Assembly: GCA_030248225.1 (NCBI GenBank) | Contig: JASANE010028306.1 | Location: 1 to 64,000, forward strand | Length of the DNA stretch: 64,000 bases | Reading direction: 5' to 3' | Source: Trileptium ribeirensis | Taxonomy: Eukaryota; Nematoda; Enoplea; Enoplida; Thoracostomopsidae | In this document: positions 9,901 to 19,093 of the stretch, piece by piece | Layout: every line of letters starts with the position of its first letter | How positions within the stretch are numbered: the stretch's first letter is position 1 | Notes under the pieces: model-generated | Seen by the model: the letters and a program-made list of their open reading frames with translations, nothing else | The model's database searches: none | What the model was told of the DNA's origin: nothing | Translations under genes and position numbers: made by a program

Positions 9901-12900
9901 AGAAGGTTAAAAATTATAAATTCTAGTGCTATCACCACAGACACGAGCTTTTCTATATAATTCCGCGTTGCTACCCTGATTTATAGATTTTGCCTACAAC
10001 AGTACAAAACCACTGTAACGTTAGAATAAAAACAATCATGGCAGCGATGGCATATATCGTTCGATGTCAGTCATTTCAATTTTGTACACAATGGTTATAC
10101 ATAAATGTAATATAATGCAAGTTTTGCTGTTGAACAATTAGATTTACGTGTGGACTTTCACAACGCGCAAAGTTAATTATTTCTAAAGAGAAATATGACA
10201 CAGTAGTTTGTACCATTCTCAGTTTAAAACCGTATCGAAATCAGTATATCCTAGGTTTACGTAGTCGCCCACTAAAAGCAAAGTTAGGATTGAGTGGCTT
10301 TTAACAGAAACACATCTTCTACGAGCCAACATATCAATGAAAATGTATTATTTACCTGCTAATGTTTCTTCTTCATGACTCTGCGTCCAGGATGTCAAGA
10401 TAGTGTTGAAACTATCTTTCAGTTGATCCTGGTACGCGAGTGTAGGACTGAATTCCACTTCGCCATGTTCTGCATCTGAAGCTTTACTAAATAATATTGT
10501 TAGCTGTACGCAATTAGTAAATAAATTAATCTTTTATACATTGTCCACAAAAAGACATTGTGAAACAAGGTGTATAGTACAACCAGGGTTTGATTGAGTG
10601 TAGGCTTTCAAACAAATTGAGCTTGCAGACAGTGACGTTTCCCATGATTATAAAGACTGCTGCACAAAAAGAAACAAATAACACATATCCACAAGATAAA
10701 ATCAACCGCATTACGTGAATTAGATACCTACCAGCACGAAAGCCGGTCTTTGGCCCGCTTCGCGCCGACGTCATGCTAGATTAGCCTGCAGCCCACGTTT
10801 TTCAGGAAAACATGCGGAGAACGCTCGGCCATGTCGTGCCCGAGCATGGAAAACCCGAATTGGAAACATGAAGACCACAAAAACCTTAAACATAAACAAG
10901 ATATAACTGAAAACTTTGTTTTTTAACTTTTAAAGGGTCAATCTCTTTCTTATGGAAGGCTATTTTTTGCGAGGACGCCTGCGTAGTGGGGGCTGCACCC
11001 CACTAGAACATTTGTTCTTGTCAATATGTCCCACAAACTAAAACTAACAAAACAAAGGTATTTGGTCAAAGTCCATCAAATCGTCCTCGAAATATTGCAA
11101 ATTTTACAGTTTTTCAGGTCTCATGAGTTAGGAGAATCTCTTCTTATCCGGGGTGTACCGCACCAAAATGTTATTTTTTGTGTCAACATTTTCCCAAGCT
11201 GATGGGTCAATATTCAATATTTCGTCTCCAAAACATGACCTTTTCCAAAACTCGGGACATTAAGATCCCCTTATGAGAGATTACATCCCGTTTGAAACAG
11301 TTCGTCGAGGCTTTCGGTACGTCCATTTGCTTTAAAGAAATGAAACAAAAAAGTTTGTCAAAATCCATGAAGCAGTTGAATAGTTACTGCATTAAAACCT
11401 ATAAAATGACAGTATTTTTTAATTCAAAGGGGGTGGATTGTGAAAAAGCGTAGGGGGATGCCCAAAAATATTGTTCCCTTTGCTGTAAAAAATGAAACAA
11501 AAATGTTTGTCAAAATCTATGAAGCAGTTGAAAAGTTACAGCATTAAATCCTATAAAATGACAGTATTTTTAATTCAAAGGGAGTGTATCGTGAAAAAAG
11601 CGTAGGGGGATGCCCAAAAATATTGTCCCTGCATTCCCGTAAAGATTTCCTACCCAACAAAAACCGCATAAAAATCCATAAACGATTTCAAAAGTTATGG
11701 TCAAGCTGCCCACGGTTTTCCGGAAAACATGCAGATAACGCTCGGCCAAGTCGTGTCCGCACAGGAAAAACCCGAGTTAGAAACATGAAGACCACCACAA
11801 CAAACCTAAATAAGATCTTACTGAAAACTTTGTTTTTTAACTTTTAAAGGGTCAACTTCTTTCTTATGGGAGGCTGATTAACTTTTAAAGGGTCAACCTC
11901 TTTCGTATGGAAGGCTATTTTTTGCGAGGGAGCCTGCGTAGTGGGAGGGTGCACCCCACTATAATATATTTTCTAGTCAATATGTCCCACAAACTAAAAC
12001 AAACAAAACAAAACTATTTTGTCAGTCAATCAAATCGTCCTCGAAATATTGCAAATTTTACAATTATTTCTCCGTTTTCGTGAGGTAGGGAAATATCTTC
12101 TTAGCGGGGGTGTACCGTACTAAAATGATAATTTTTTGTGTCAACATTTTCCCGAGGCTGATGAAAACGAAAAAATTTGTTGAATAATCAATCTTACCTC
12201 AATCCGAAATATTACCTTATCCAAAACTTAGGACATTAAGATAGCTTAAGGGGGTCCCCTTATTAAGGGGTACATCCCCCTTGAAAAAGTTTGCCAATGC
12301 TTTCGGCACGTCCCTTTCCTTTAAAGGAATCAAACAAAAAAGTTTGTCAAAATCCATGAAGCAATTGAAAACTTACACCATTTAAACCTATAAAATGACA
12401 CTATTTTTGAATTCAAATGGGGTGGGTTGTGAAAAAAGCGTAGGGAATGCCCAAAAATATTGTCCCTGCATTACCATATCGATTTCCTACCCAACAAAAA
12501 GGCATAAAAATATATAAAGAGTTTCAAATGTAATGGTCAAAAATATGTGACAAACCCAAAACATGGTACACACACAAACAGACAGACGGCAATTACATTA
12601 TACGATATTTAACTAAACCACAGCATCATACCATTCCGCCATTGAGACAACTGTGTATCTATATCACAAACGCTATATAAAGCTGAATTGTGAAATCGTT
12701 AGTAGCGGGTCACTTGGGTCACAACTTTCGTTCGGATAACCGGTCACACGCCTTGACCCGGTGCCCCGATTTAATTTCAATCCCGAAATATAGCCAAAGC
12801 CCGTAACCCAACCCGGCGCATTATCCAACAAAACCTTGTAAATCCATATCTAACACAATCAGTCTTTCGACTGTTTCTAATTTCCTCGTAGCTTCAATGT

Positions 12901-15900
12901 CTGGGAAAGTGTCGATTGAACACATCCATCTCTAGTTTGTTATGTTTTTATTCTGGTCGAAATGACTCATTGATCAATTACTTTAAGTTTTATACGTAAC
13001 CTTCCTTATATACCTGTAACGGCCGTACTAGCTACAGTGTCGACAATTACGGTTAGGCAACTACTTTTTGTATAGTACACCCATACAATGTAAGGTCTCT
13101 GGAAACCGCTAGAAATTTCCAAAACTCTCTACAATACTAAGATGTAAAAAGCATCACCAATCCCACTTCTGGTGTACCAACAGCTCTTTTTGAGTACTAT
13201 TGGAGAACTGAGAGTTGGTGAGGCCAGTCAGCTTTACATTTTTTACTTTCATCTGCACTGTACTCAACATAACATATCACAGCCTTTTGCTTAGTTGTGT
13301 ATCTGCTCAGCTCGTCCACCGAAACACATTGGCAACTCTAGTGCATGTTCATCAAGCTCTGCGACGACGAACGCTCTACCTTCGCAATAAGAAGTCAACC
13401 GGACTTATAGAAGGTTGGGTTGAAGTGTGTTAGTGCGCTTCGTTGGGCACGGTCATGCCGTGCATCACGAAAAGAAAATATAAAATCGCGGACACCCATT
13501 TTATATAAAATAAAAATTTTTGCCCTGAGCTTGGCTTGACTCTGAGACATAGCCGAGTCTATCATGTTTGAAGAATCAAGGATCAGTCGGAGCCTAGTGT
13601 GTTTGAAAAAGTTGGGGTCCCTTCTTAGAAGTTGTAATAGCAGCTAATCATATAGTTTGTTTGTTTTGTTGGTTTGTAAATTAAGTTTTTTAAATATAGT
13701 TCAATCGCAAACTTTTATTATTAGGAAAAACCCTAAGAGCCAAGTCCAGACTGACTTTCATTAGGAAGAACCGAGTCGAGTGGGACATGGTTTATGAAAA
13801 GCCGAGCTAAGGCAGAGCCTAATATCTGTCTGTGGGATCACAGCCGAACCGCACATAGTTCAAACAGAGCAGATCCAGAGGTTGAAAAATTTGACTCTTT
13901 CTCACTTCTACTTTTTTTACATCCGTTTCATATGATAATACTTCCAAATTGCTTGCAATTAGCGTAAAATCGACGTCAAAACACGAAGCAACGACTTTCA
14001 ACACTCAGAAAATGGCAGCCATTTCACCTGAAAACCAACTTTTGTCCAGGACTGGCTAAAACCTAGAGCAAACGAAACTGTAATTAATCCGTCTGTAATT
14101 GCGGTGTGCCAAGCACATATATTCAACTGCTTCTATAGACCGTTCCTGCCACGAATTTATTGCAGATTATGCATCAGATAAAATAGCCTTGTCATTAGGT
14201 TACTACCGTAACCGGGTCACTACCATGTCCAGGTCAGTGGGTCACAAAATGATGACCCGGTTCCATCTCTACAGTGTATATCTTCACATGCTTTGTTGTG
14301 AAGCAAATTTCACAGCGATAAGTGGCGTAATAAAATATCCCATTAGTCTCGCATCGCAGGTCGATCGCCGCTTTTGCAGGACCATTCGACGACTAAACGT
14401 TAGACAATTTCCTTGTATGTATGGTAAAATTTACTTAGTTCTACTGTTGACAACCGCGCTACCTCGATGCAATAATATTTCACTTGGAGTTCTTATACAC
14501 AGAACTAGTGTATCTGTTAAGATACACATAACATGCACAAGCAGACAAAATCAGAAAACTATGTCACGGCCTCACTGCTGTGACAATAAACACGATTAGC
14601 ATAATACAACAGAATTTTGTTTTAGGAATGGTTTTGGAAAGGTATGCTTGAAATTTTGTGAGCACCTTTGTGAATACAGGTATAATATACACATAAAGAT
14701 AATCGTCTTCTAATTTTTACGCTTCGATTATAAAATTAAAAATCGTGACTTCTGTCTGTCAAACTATGTAATATGCTTTATCTTTGTCATACAATTAATC
14801 TAGGTTTTGCGTCGAACCTGTGCGCCTGAATTTGTACCGCCTGCTGGCCAGCTTAACTGTGATCCAATGTTTGAGTTAGAAGAAACAATTATGGACTCGA
14901 ATCCGCTAAGAAAGCGCAATCGCAAAAATCGGCGCTTCTCAAAGCGAAGCAGTGCTCCGGAACAAACGGCTGCTTCCTCTGACGGCGCATCCCAAAGAAG
15001 AGATACTGCACCATTAAACCAAGAAGCTGATAGACTATCACCGGTTGAAGTAAGTTATCAAGTGGACGATGTCATGGACTACACGAAAAAGGTTTAAAAG
15101 AAAACTTAGTTCTACGGAAGCCTCCAAGGCTAAATTTCCGTTATAATTATTTCCGACAAAGTCAATCTAATGCTAATCTTCGGTAACTGCTCATCCTTGA
15201 GCCTGTGTGGCCGCATTTTCGCATTGCCAGCTTACGATATTTGCAAATTGTCCTAACCTGTTCCTGTGGGCACCCTGTTGAAGAAAACACTTCATGATTT
15301 ACTAACGAAATTGGAGCCAGTGCTGTAGGTTGCATGCAAGCTTTACCAATCTCAGACGTTGGCATGACAGAAGAGAAGTATGTACTTCAAACCAGAAGGA
15401 GCTAAGATTTTCTACAGCTAATTTTGCTATAAAATCAGTTGCTATTTATGCAAAATATGACCGTTCAACATTAATGAACAATAACTATAATGAGCCAAAA
15501 TGAACAAGAACTAAGTTATTAAAAAATTAGTTTTGCGAAATTGTTTTCAAACAGCCACCTCGCTAGCCCTGTTTGGTAGAAAATGGTCACCCGGTAGTAA
15601 TTTGTATGTATTTATGGTATTCACTAGTAACTTTATCGAGATTGCAGAGCGTAGTGAAGCATAGCTAAACCTACACCTTTTGCGTGCACAGCCAATCAGC
15701 TCTCGATAGCATACGTCGATATGCTACATGCGGGTATCACACAATACTGCACAATTTAGAACAAAACTAACACTGGCAATGAGTTTTCCATGCCTGAAAA
15801 CTTCCAAGTGAGAGCTATCAGCCTCCTAGGATGTCACAATAAAATTAGGAATTTTCGGTTAAGGAACCATGGGCGCGCCATACAGCCGCAGCCATGGGTC

Positions 15901-18718
15901 GCAGAGCAAAACAAACACCGGGAATCAGTTTCCCATACCAGAAATCCCCCAAGTGAAACTTTTCAGCCGCCCAGGACAAATTAAGAATTTTGGGGTTGAC
16001 GACCTATGGGGGCGCCATACAGCCACAGACATGGGTCGCAGAGCAAAACAAACCCCGGGAATGAGTTTCCCATACCAGAAATCCCCCAAGTGAAACTTTT
16101 CAGCCGCCCAGGACAACTTTTGGAATTTTGAGTCCAGGAGCCATGGGGTCGCCGCGCCATACCCCTGTATTTCAAACCCCATAACTCCAGAGCCGGAGCC
16201 TTAATCAAAAACAAAAGAAGTATCGATATTTATCATTTTGCTGTGAAATAAAACCAACCAGAGAAATAAATTCGAAAGTTAAGATAAAAATAACCTCGCT
16301 TCCCTGAAGGGTACTAAAATGGAGTAAAAAACCCTCATTTTGACGTCAAACCCTAGAACCAGAACTCAAATCAAAAATCGCTCAGGGATGTACAAGGTTA
16401 ATTAACTATGCTGGTTCGAATGAGCCCAATATCATAAAAATCGGTTAAGTCTTTCCCGAGCTATGGCCGATGATACACGCACAGACGGAATTGAAAAAAA
16501 TTTCATTCCTGCAACACACAATCGCCACTACATTACAATACGCTCTGATGACCTACTTTGATAGTAGCACCGTTTTGATAATTTATTCTTTTAAAATTTA
16601 ACAAGTTTTTTAGTTACCAGTGAATAATTAACATATGCCGAAAATTGTCGAAAATTTTGGGACGATATATATATAAATTTATATTCTATACATTGGCCAA
16701 CTGAGTCGAACGGTGATCAGTGGAGCTCGTTCTGTTCTGAGAATTCACTCCGAAAAATACCAAATAATATCCCATAGCTCATTTAACATAAACATTCATA
16801 ATTCCTTAATGCAAGAATATGTTATCAGACTGGACTCAGCGTGAATGAGATACGGAATGGACTTATAGAAGAAATTTTTTAATTTTGTTCGAAAAGGGTC
16901 TGTACCAAGAGTAACAATTGGCAAACTTAGAAATCGAGAACAAAACTTTAGTTCCATAACAATGGTTTTCAATGAACCCTGAATAATTATATGAAATATA
17001 TACATATATTTTAAAATATATATATGTGATAATAAATATATATACAAAATGTGAAGATCATGAATATTGTATATATAAAAGTTTCCTCTGTCGGTACATT
17101 TTTTCGGCAAATAACAAAAGAAAAATACTCAACTGCATTGTATTGCAGCTTACCGATGCATTTAGCTGGTGAAGCCAATGGCGCAATAACGAATAACATT
17201 TATGGTTTCCGATCGCTGTCTTAATATATACTTGTAATACCACCTAGTGAATAAGATTTTTTGGGGGGTTTAAGTTGAATAAAATTAAAGCTAATAGGTA
17301 TAAAATATATACTCAGAAACGGAAACACTTTCTATTCGACTATTCAAGACCACCTGAAATTCAAAGCCAAATGGCTCGATTTGTGCATTGAAAAGTTGAA
17401 TAAACAGTAACCACGAAAACCTGCGATGTACGAAAAACGCATTCACAGCAGAATTATAAACGAAATGTTTCTAAAATTTCCGTGTTCGCAACATTTAATT
17501 AAATTCTACAAAAAATGCACGGTAACACGTGCATGTCAAGGTCAATGAAAATGTAATCTTCCCTCGATGAATGTAGTCCAGGTTGAATTTGTGGCAAAAC
17601 AAACCAACCACGATGTCGAATCCCAAAGAGTAAACATGTGGAATATATAGTTCCATGTTTATAGTTGGCGTCAAATCAGGAATATATATATAAAAGAAGT
17701 CCAAAATATGGGACTTTTCTATTAGTACCGTTTTATTCGAAGATACAGATTAGAACTTGGAATAGACAAAGCTCGGCAACGGCGTTCCAGAATACCTGTT
17801 TATATACTGCACTTTTTATACATTTTCTAGCCATGAATAATATCCTAATACCCGGATGCCCGAAAAAATTTCTCGAGATTTCATGGTTCCTCCGTATCCT
17901 TCGAACTGGTTAGAGTAGACAATGGAAAAATACCAAAGTTAGTTGGATACTACTAACAACATAATGCTGAATAATAAGCTAGCCACCCTCCAAAAGCTCT
18001 GTGCTTCAGCTGTTTGATTACAGTTATATGTATAGAAGCTCATAAGTGACGAATTGGTTTAAGTAAATGTTGTATATTACATATTTATGCAATTTGGCGG
18101 GCACCAACATACTCCAGGATCCTTAAGGATCTTGTCGTAACGCATTATCGTAAATGCGCAAAAATGAAAAAAAAATGAAATTGAGCGAACATTAATTTTC
18201 CTTACCTCTAACATAATTTGTTAGCGGGTTTTAAAATATCAAGCTAATTTATGAGTTCAGCCGGTTGTAATGGTAAATGGAATGCTGAAATTTTAAGAAA
18301 ACATTTTCTGGATATATAACCAACAGAAGCGAAAATAAAACTGCCAGGACATAGATTAGTGTTGAAATAGGTAGCCTTGAGCTGAGTCGACTGTTACCAA
18401 TACCTTCCATACATATATTGACAAAATTCGGAGTGGGAGATCCTGTTTGTTCAACTACTCAATTTGCAGTACTGCACATATATTACTGCATCAATTAGTA
18501 CAAATAAATTCATGTGCTGTACGTATATATACAATTTGTTTTAGGCGACCGTTGAGAAACTAAGCTCACAATTTATGTTGTACAACCGTGAAAAATTACT
18601 AAAAGATGAAAAAGAGCGCGTGAAGCATCTCGAAGTAGAGCTGGGGCTTCGAACTAACGAAACCGATGCATTAACTAAACGACTTGGTAGACTTGACTCA
18701 GATGACGAACAAAATTAA
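803..18718 (+). CDS. STK32: STK32/YANK-type serine/threonine kinase, whole gene (6 exons)
   Basis: Six exons (803-931, 1668-2031, 5643-5852, 7730-7932, 14804-15049, 18545-18718) join in frame into 442 codons including the stop, i.e. 441 residues, close to the usual length of this family (about 400-490). Residues 37-44 are the glycine loop GAGTFGKV, K59 in FFALK is the ATP-binding lysine, HRDIKPEN is at 151-158 and the metal motif is DFN (171-173) instead of DFG, a known mark of STK32. MAPEVF and DWWSLG follow. The C-terminal tail carries LNCDPMFELEE and YNREK, typical STK32 tail motifs. The start MGAQQSS fits N-myristoylation, so membrane association is inferred. Substrates are not known for this family member. 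All donors begin GT and all acceptors end AG. Confidence 0.93.
1007..1135 (+). CDS. STK32 exon 1 duplicate (copy B)
   Basis: A second full copy of exon 1, 43 open codons, same phase 0 exit and identical IGAGTFGK end. It begins MRAQQLS: Gly2 is replaced by Arg, so it cannot be myristoylated. The donor is GTGAAT instead of GTGAGT, which should be weaker. It is open and could serve as an alternative first exon; it could equally be an unused duplicate. Confidence 0.55.
1211..1282 (+). pseudogene. STK32 exon 1 duplicate (copy C, truncated)
   Basis: A third copy with 24 codons, MAAQQSS...SGGGE, which then breaks off before the kinase homology starts; a stop codon follows ten codons on. Gly2 is Ala. 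It lacks the SLDHF...FGK part and its donor, so it cannot supply the glycine loop. Confidence 0.75.
1491..1641. mobile_element. Small inverted-repeat element (MITE-like), copy 2
   Basis: Same family as the copy at 488-642: TATATAGGGTATCCC on the left and CGAGGCACCCTA on the right, and the shared left flank ACAATGTTAACAGTTTC. It lies about 26 bp upstream of the STK32 exon-2 acceptor, so the pyrimidine tract and the branch region of that intron sit at its edge. Confidence 0.6.
1668..2031 (+). CDS. STK32: STK32 exon 2 (kinase N-lobe to catalytic loop)
   Basis: Acceptor TTTCAG at 1662-1667. The exon encodes residues 44-164 plus one base: VCIVQKLNTK, the lysine motif FFALK, helix-C NVSREVDIL, NHPFIVNLW, the hinge FDLLLGGDLRYHL and HRDIKPENMLLDDS. 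Donor GGTAAAA, phase 1. Nearly every position alignable with human STK32 kinases keeps the family signature (LLLGGDLRYHL, DYLQ). Confidence 0.92.
2032..3300 (+). other. STK32 intron 2, first part; diverged repeat pair
   Basis: No coding sequence seen. About 2403-2640 and 2858-3050 are diverged direct copies (both have CAAACGAAT...TATTC, CTCGGGTT/TTCGGGTTTTTATTTT, GGTAGTTG.AAATTCGC.GACCG), offset by about 450 bp. Confidence 0.5.
3327..4094. mobile_element. Fold-back element with ~300-bp inverted arms
   Basis: The arms 3327-3630 and 3810-4093 are long imperfect inverted copies (GGTCTTTT...CCAAAGAAAC... against ...TTTGG...AAAAGACC; shared blocks include CAAACCGATT, AACTTTCTAACGG and TTCAGAAAATACCC). 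The flanks carry the 7-bp direct repeat CGCTAGC (3318-3324 and 4095-4101), a probable target duplication. The middle contains (C)TTAGGC-like repeats and a perfect G/C hairpin. No protein is encoded. It interrupts the left copy of the tRNA-like unit, so it inserted later. Confidence 0.8.
3746..3767. repeat. Perfect 8-bp G/C hairpin in fold-back centre
   Basis: TCGGGGGG, a 6-base loop CTGCCG, then CCCCCCGA. It lies at the centre of the fold-back element. Confidence 0.8.
4133..4203 (+). tRNA. tRNA-Ala(TGC)-like sequence, copy 1 (degenerate)
   Basis: 71 bases in tRNA order: acceptor GGACCTG/CTGGTCC, D arm with GTGT...GGTA...GCGC, anticodon arm with loop CTTGCAA (anticodon TGC) and a TCGAATC loop. 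The T stem is broken (TAGGA against CCCGG). The internal promoter boxes are kept and a TTTT stop lies at 4225-4228. Position 3:70 is A:U rather than the G:U that marks alanine tRNAs, so this is more likely a tRNA-derived unit (SINE-like) or a pseudogene. Confidence 0.55.
4323..4490 (+). repeat. Second copy of the 242-bp tRNA-bearing tandem unit
   Basis: TGTAGCATCTCACTACGCTAGC at 4323 repeats 3303, and the GCATATATAGCGTAGCTGAACACGCTGT flank and tRNA-like core repeat 4100-4230 at a 242-bp offset. The first copy is split by the fold-back element. The spacer 4231-4322 is unique here. Confidence 0.8.
4375..4445 (+). tRNA. tRNA-Ala(TGC)-like sequence, copy 2 (better preserved)
   Basis: A full cloverleaf can be drawn: acceptor GGACCTG/CTGGTCC with one T-T mismatch at pair 6, D stem GTGT/GCGC with GG in the loop, anticodon stem CTAGT/GCTAG with TGC at 4407-4409, and a perfect T stem CCGGG/CCCGG with loop TTCCAAT. 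The discriminator base is A, and TTTT follows at 4467-4470. The acceptor lacks the G3:U70 pair needed for alanine charging, so its tRNA function is doubtful. It may be a Pol III transcribed SINE head. Confidence 0.6.
4491..5185 (+). other. STK32 intron 2, no recognised feature
   Basis: AT-rich intron sequence. No domain, array or inverted repeat was seen here. Confidence 0.5.
5190..5512. mobile_element. Inverted-repeat element (GCGTGTTCACACGCTCAAA ends)
   Basis: Left end TAAGGCGTGTTCACACGCTC and right end GAGCGTGTGAGCACGCTTTTA are inverted copies over about 28 bp. The interior is also largely palindromic, with repeated CAAAATTTGAGCTCAAA. About 320 bp long and non-coding. A decayed relative lies at 34,092-34,385. 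Confidence 0.75.
5643..5852 (+). CDS. STK32: STK32 exon 3 (DFN motif to DWWSLG)
   Basis: Acceptor TATTTTAG. The exon completes Gly165 and encodes HVHLADFN, the activation segment, YMAPEVF, GYSYAVDWWSLGICCYEFLAG. Donor GGTAAGA at 5853, phase 1. The activation segment contains an acidic insert, ENDDDDNNQIW, that human STK32 proteins do not have at this point (they read LPRETQITT). Confidence 0.92.
5853..6689 (+). other. STK32 intron 3, GC-richer patch, no gene
   Basis: 5980-6200 is clearly more GC-rich than its surroundings (GGGCGGGAAGAAG..., GACCGCTCAGGGGG) and may be a transposon remnant; no motif was recognised. The rest is plain intron. Confidence 0.4.
6690..6910. repeat. Degenerate CTTAGGC/CCTAAG tract
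   Basis: Many scattered units such as TCTTAGTCTAAGGCTTAG, AAGCCTACG, GAGCCTAAGCCTTAG and AATCCTAAG on both strands, with no strict period. It resembles the centre of the fold-back element at 3660-3745. Confidence 0.55.
6953..7002. repeat. Perfect 12-bp inverted repeat
   Basis: ATTGTCACGGGA (6953-6964) and TCCCGTGACAAT (6991-7002) form a perfect stem with a 26-base loop. Confidence 0.85.
7482..7549 (+). repeat. Three 26-27 bp tandem copies (AGCAGTACTGAAGGC)
   Basis: AGCAGTACTGAAGGC starts at 7482, 7508 and 7535, with AAACAC between the copies. It lies 180 bp before STK32 exon 4, inside a GC-richer stretch (7380-7680). Confidence 0.75.
7730..7932 (+). CDS. STK32: STK32 exon 4 (kinase C-lobe)
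   Basis: Acceptor TTGCAG at 7724-7729. The exon completes Gly235 and encodes GRPYGIHQNTTNQEAFEIL, then PVPATVDNEFMAILGQLLSI, RPEKRL and FIRDVDFSQ. These align to the human GRRPYHIR, ELLxPxPDQRF-like and MNDINWDA segments. Phase 0 exit with donor GTAAGT at 7933. The frame was found by requiring a phase-1 entry, since no ATG-to-stop frame shows it. Confidence 0.9.
7938..9120 (-). mobile_element. Decayed LINE reverse transcriptase fragment
   Basis: On the minus strand an RT domain is legible in two frames: KKGDRSVFSNYRGISLVP, then FVALVDFKEAF (motif A) ending at 8353. After stop codons, TDLNYADDVALLTQ (motif C, YADD) and VNSSKTNVM follow at 8175-7930, ending VVSSFYYLGS. The order NYRGIS / VDF..AF / YADD / SSKT / F.YLGS fits RTE- or L2-like APE LINEs. 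Stops and frame shifts show that it is dead. Its 3' end lies within about 15 bp of the STK32 exon-4 donor. Confidence 0.85.
9190..9690 (+). repeat. TTTCC/TTCCC-rich low-complexity tract
   Basis: Dozens of TTTCC, TTCCCA and TTTCCAAA units occur in one orientation (GTTTCCCAAAATTTC, AGTTTCCCAAAAC). The tract is strongly pyrimidine-biased on the + strand and has no fixed period. Confidence 0.7.
9691..10785 (+). other. STK32 intron 4, no recognised feature
   Basis: Ordinary AT-rich intron. Short open stretches without any recognisable motif. Confidence 0.5.
10790..12605 (+). repeat. ~917-bp tandem duplication with internal ~155-bp duplication
   Basis: GCCCACG.TTTTC.GGAAAACATGC starts at 10,791 and again at 11,708, and both are followed by the same order of blocks (CTTTTAAAGGGTCAA, TTGCGAGG..GCCTGCGTAGTGGG, CAATATGTCCCACAAAC, CATCAAATCGTCCTCG). 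Within the first unit, 11,340-11,640 holds two copies of the block AAAATGACAGTATTTTT...GCGTAGGGGGATGCCC. The end (ACACACAAACAGACAGACGG at about 12,570) resembles a transposon terminus. It is non-coding. Confidence 0.8.
12606..14803 (+). other. STK32 intron 4, second part
   Basis: No feature with support. An open frame of 166 codons (14,099-14,599, + strand) carries no known motif, has intron-like composition and no clean splice context, so it is not called as a gene. Confidence 0.45.
14804..15049 (+). CDS. STK32: STK32 exon 5 (C-terminal tail)
   Basis: Acceptor ATCTAG. It continues exon 4 without a break: ...FSQ | VLRRTCAPEFVPPAGQLNCDP, which aligns with human [24 protein letters not shown]. 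Then FELEETIMDSNPLRKRNRKNRR, the family's basic tail, and a Ser/Ala/Gln-rich stretch ending SPVE. 82 codons, phase 0 at both ends, donor GTAAGT at 15,050. Confidence 0.92.
15050..15640 (+). other. STK32 intron 5, start
   Basis: No recognised feature. Confidence 0.4.
15643..16560 (+). mobile_element. Dispersed repeat family, copy 1 (internally tandem)
   Basis: It begins CGAGATTGCAGAGCGTAGTGAA..., passes CCAATCAGCTCTCGATAGCATAC and holds two near-identical ~137-bp units (CGCCATACAGCC...AGCCGCCCAGGACAA; offset 15,877 to 16,013), then a tail with GGTTCGAATGAGCC and CGCTCTGATGACCTAC. Related sequences lie at 56,848-57,200 and 58,365-58,930. No protein was recognised, so it is a non-autonomous element or an interspersed satellite. 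Confidence 0.7.
16561..18544 (+). other. STK32 intron 5, AT-rich
   Basis: 16,985-17,065 is almost pure A/T with TATATA runs. No coding or structured element was identified. Confidence 0.5.
18545..18718 (+). CDS. STK32: STK32 exon 6 (C-terminus and stop)
   Basis: Acceptor TTTTAG. 57 codons plus TAA at 18,716-18,718. It begins ATVEKLSSQFMLYNREKLL, matching the conserved EFIIFNREK of vertebrate STK32 tails. A charged, probably helical stretch (LLKDEKERVKHLEVELGLR) follows, then DALTKRLGRLDSDDEQN. Phase 0 entry agrees with exon 5. Confidence 0.9.
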   Translation, partial: ATVEKLSSQFMLYNREKLLKDEKERVKHLEVELGLRTNETDALTKRLGRLDSDDEQN

Positions 18719-19093
18719 GAAATATCATAACACAAATTTTTCATGCCTGAATTAATTTGTGTACCGTTCAATTTTTGACAAACTCAAGCCGGCACAAGGA
18801 ATCGACCCCAGGTTGTCCGAATGAAATCGACATACACAAGCCACGGAGCTATGAAGGAGCTACCAATCGGCTCCATAAAGAACCTTGCAAAGCAAGCGGG
18901 ATAGAGACGCACGCTTTACGTACATATACACCGCACCACACGCTAAACTCGGTTATACACCATAACTAAAAAGGAGCTGCGTCAATTTAACACAAATTAG
19001 TGCGAAACGGTTATATAAAACCTATCGTACAAACGAATGTTTTGCTGCAACAATAATTTACCACTGCATGTGCAGTTTAGTATCTACAATAAA
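18719..19093 (+). other. STK32 3' UTR (inferred)
   Basis: From the stop codon to the first AATAAA. No coding sequence. The extent is inferred from the signal only. Confidence 0.5.
19088..19093 (+). terminator. Poly(A) signal AATAAA for STK32
   Basis: The first AATAAA on the + strand after the stop codon, 370 bp downstream. Confidence 0.5.

Noticed and set aside
14099..14599. 166-codon open frame on the + strand inside the STK32 intron
   Set aside because: No domain, intron-like codon use, no splice link to the gene; chance or a decayed repeat is more likely.
14620..14645. Possible microexon GAATGGTTTTGGAAAG between AG and GT, resembling a kinase glycine loop (NGFGK)
   Set aside because: 16 bases would break the phase between exons 4 and 5, which join perfectly without it, and exon 1 already supplies the glycine loop.
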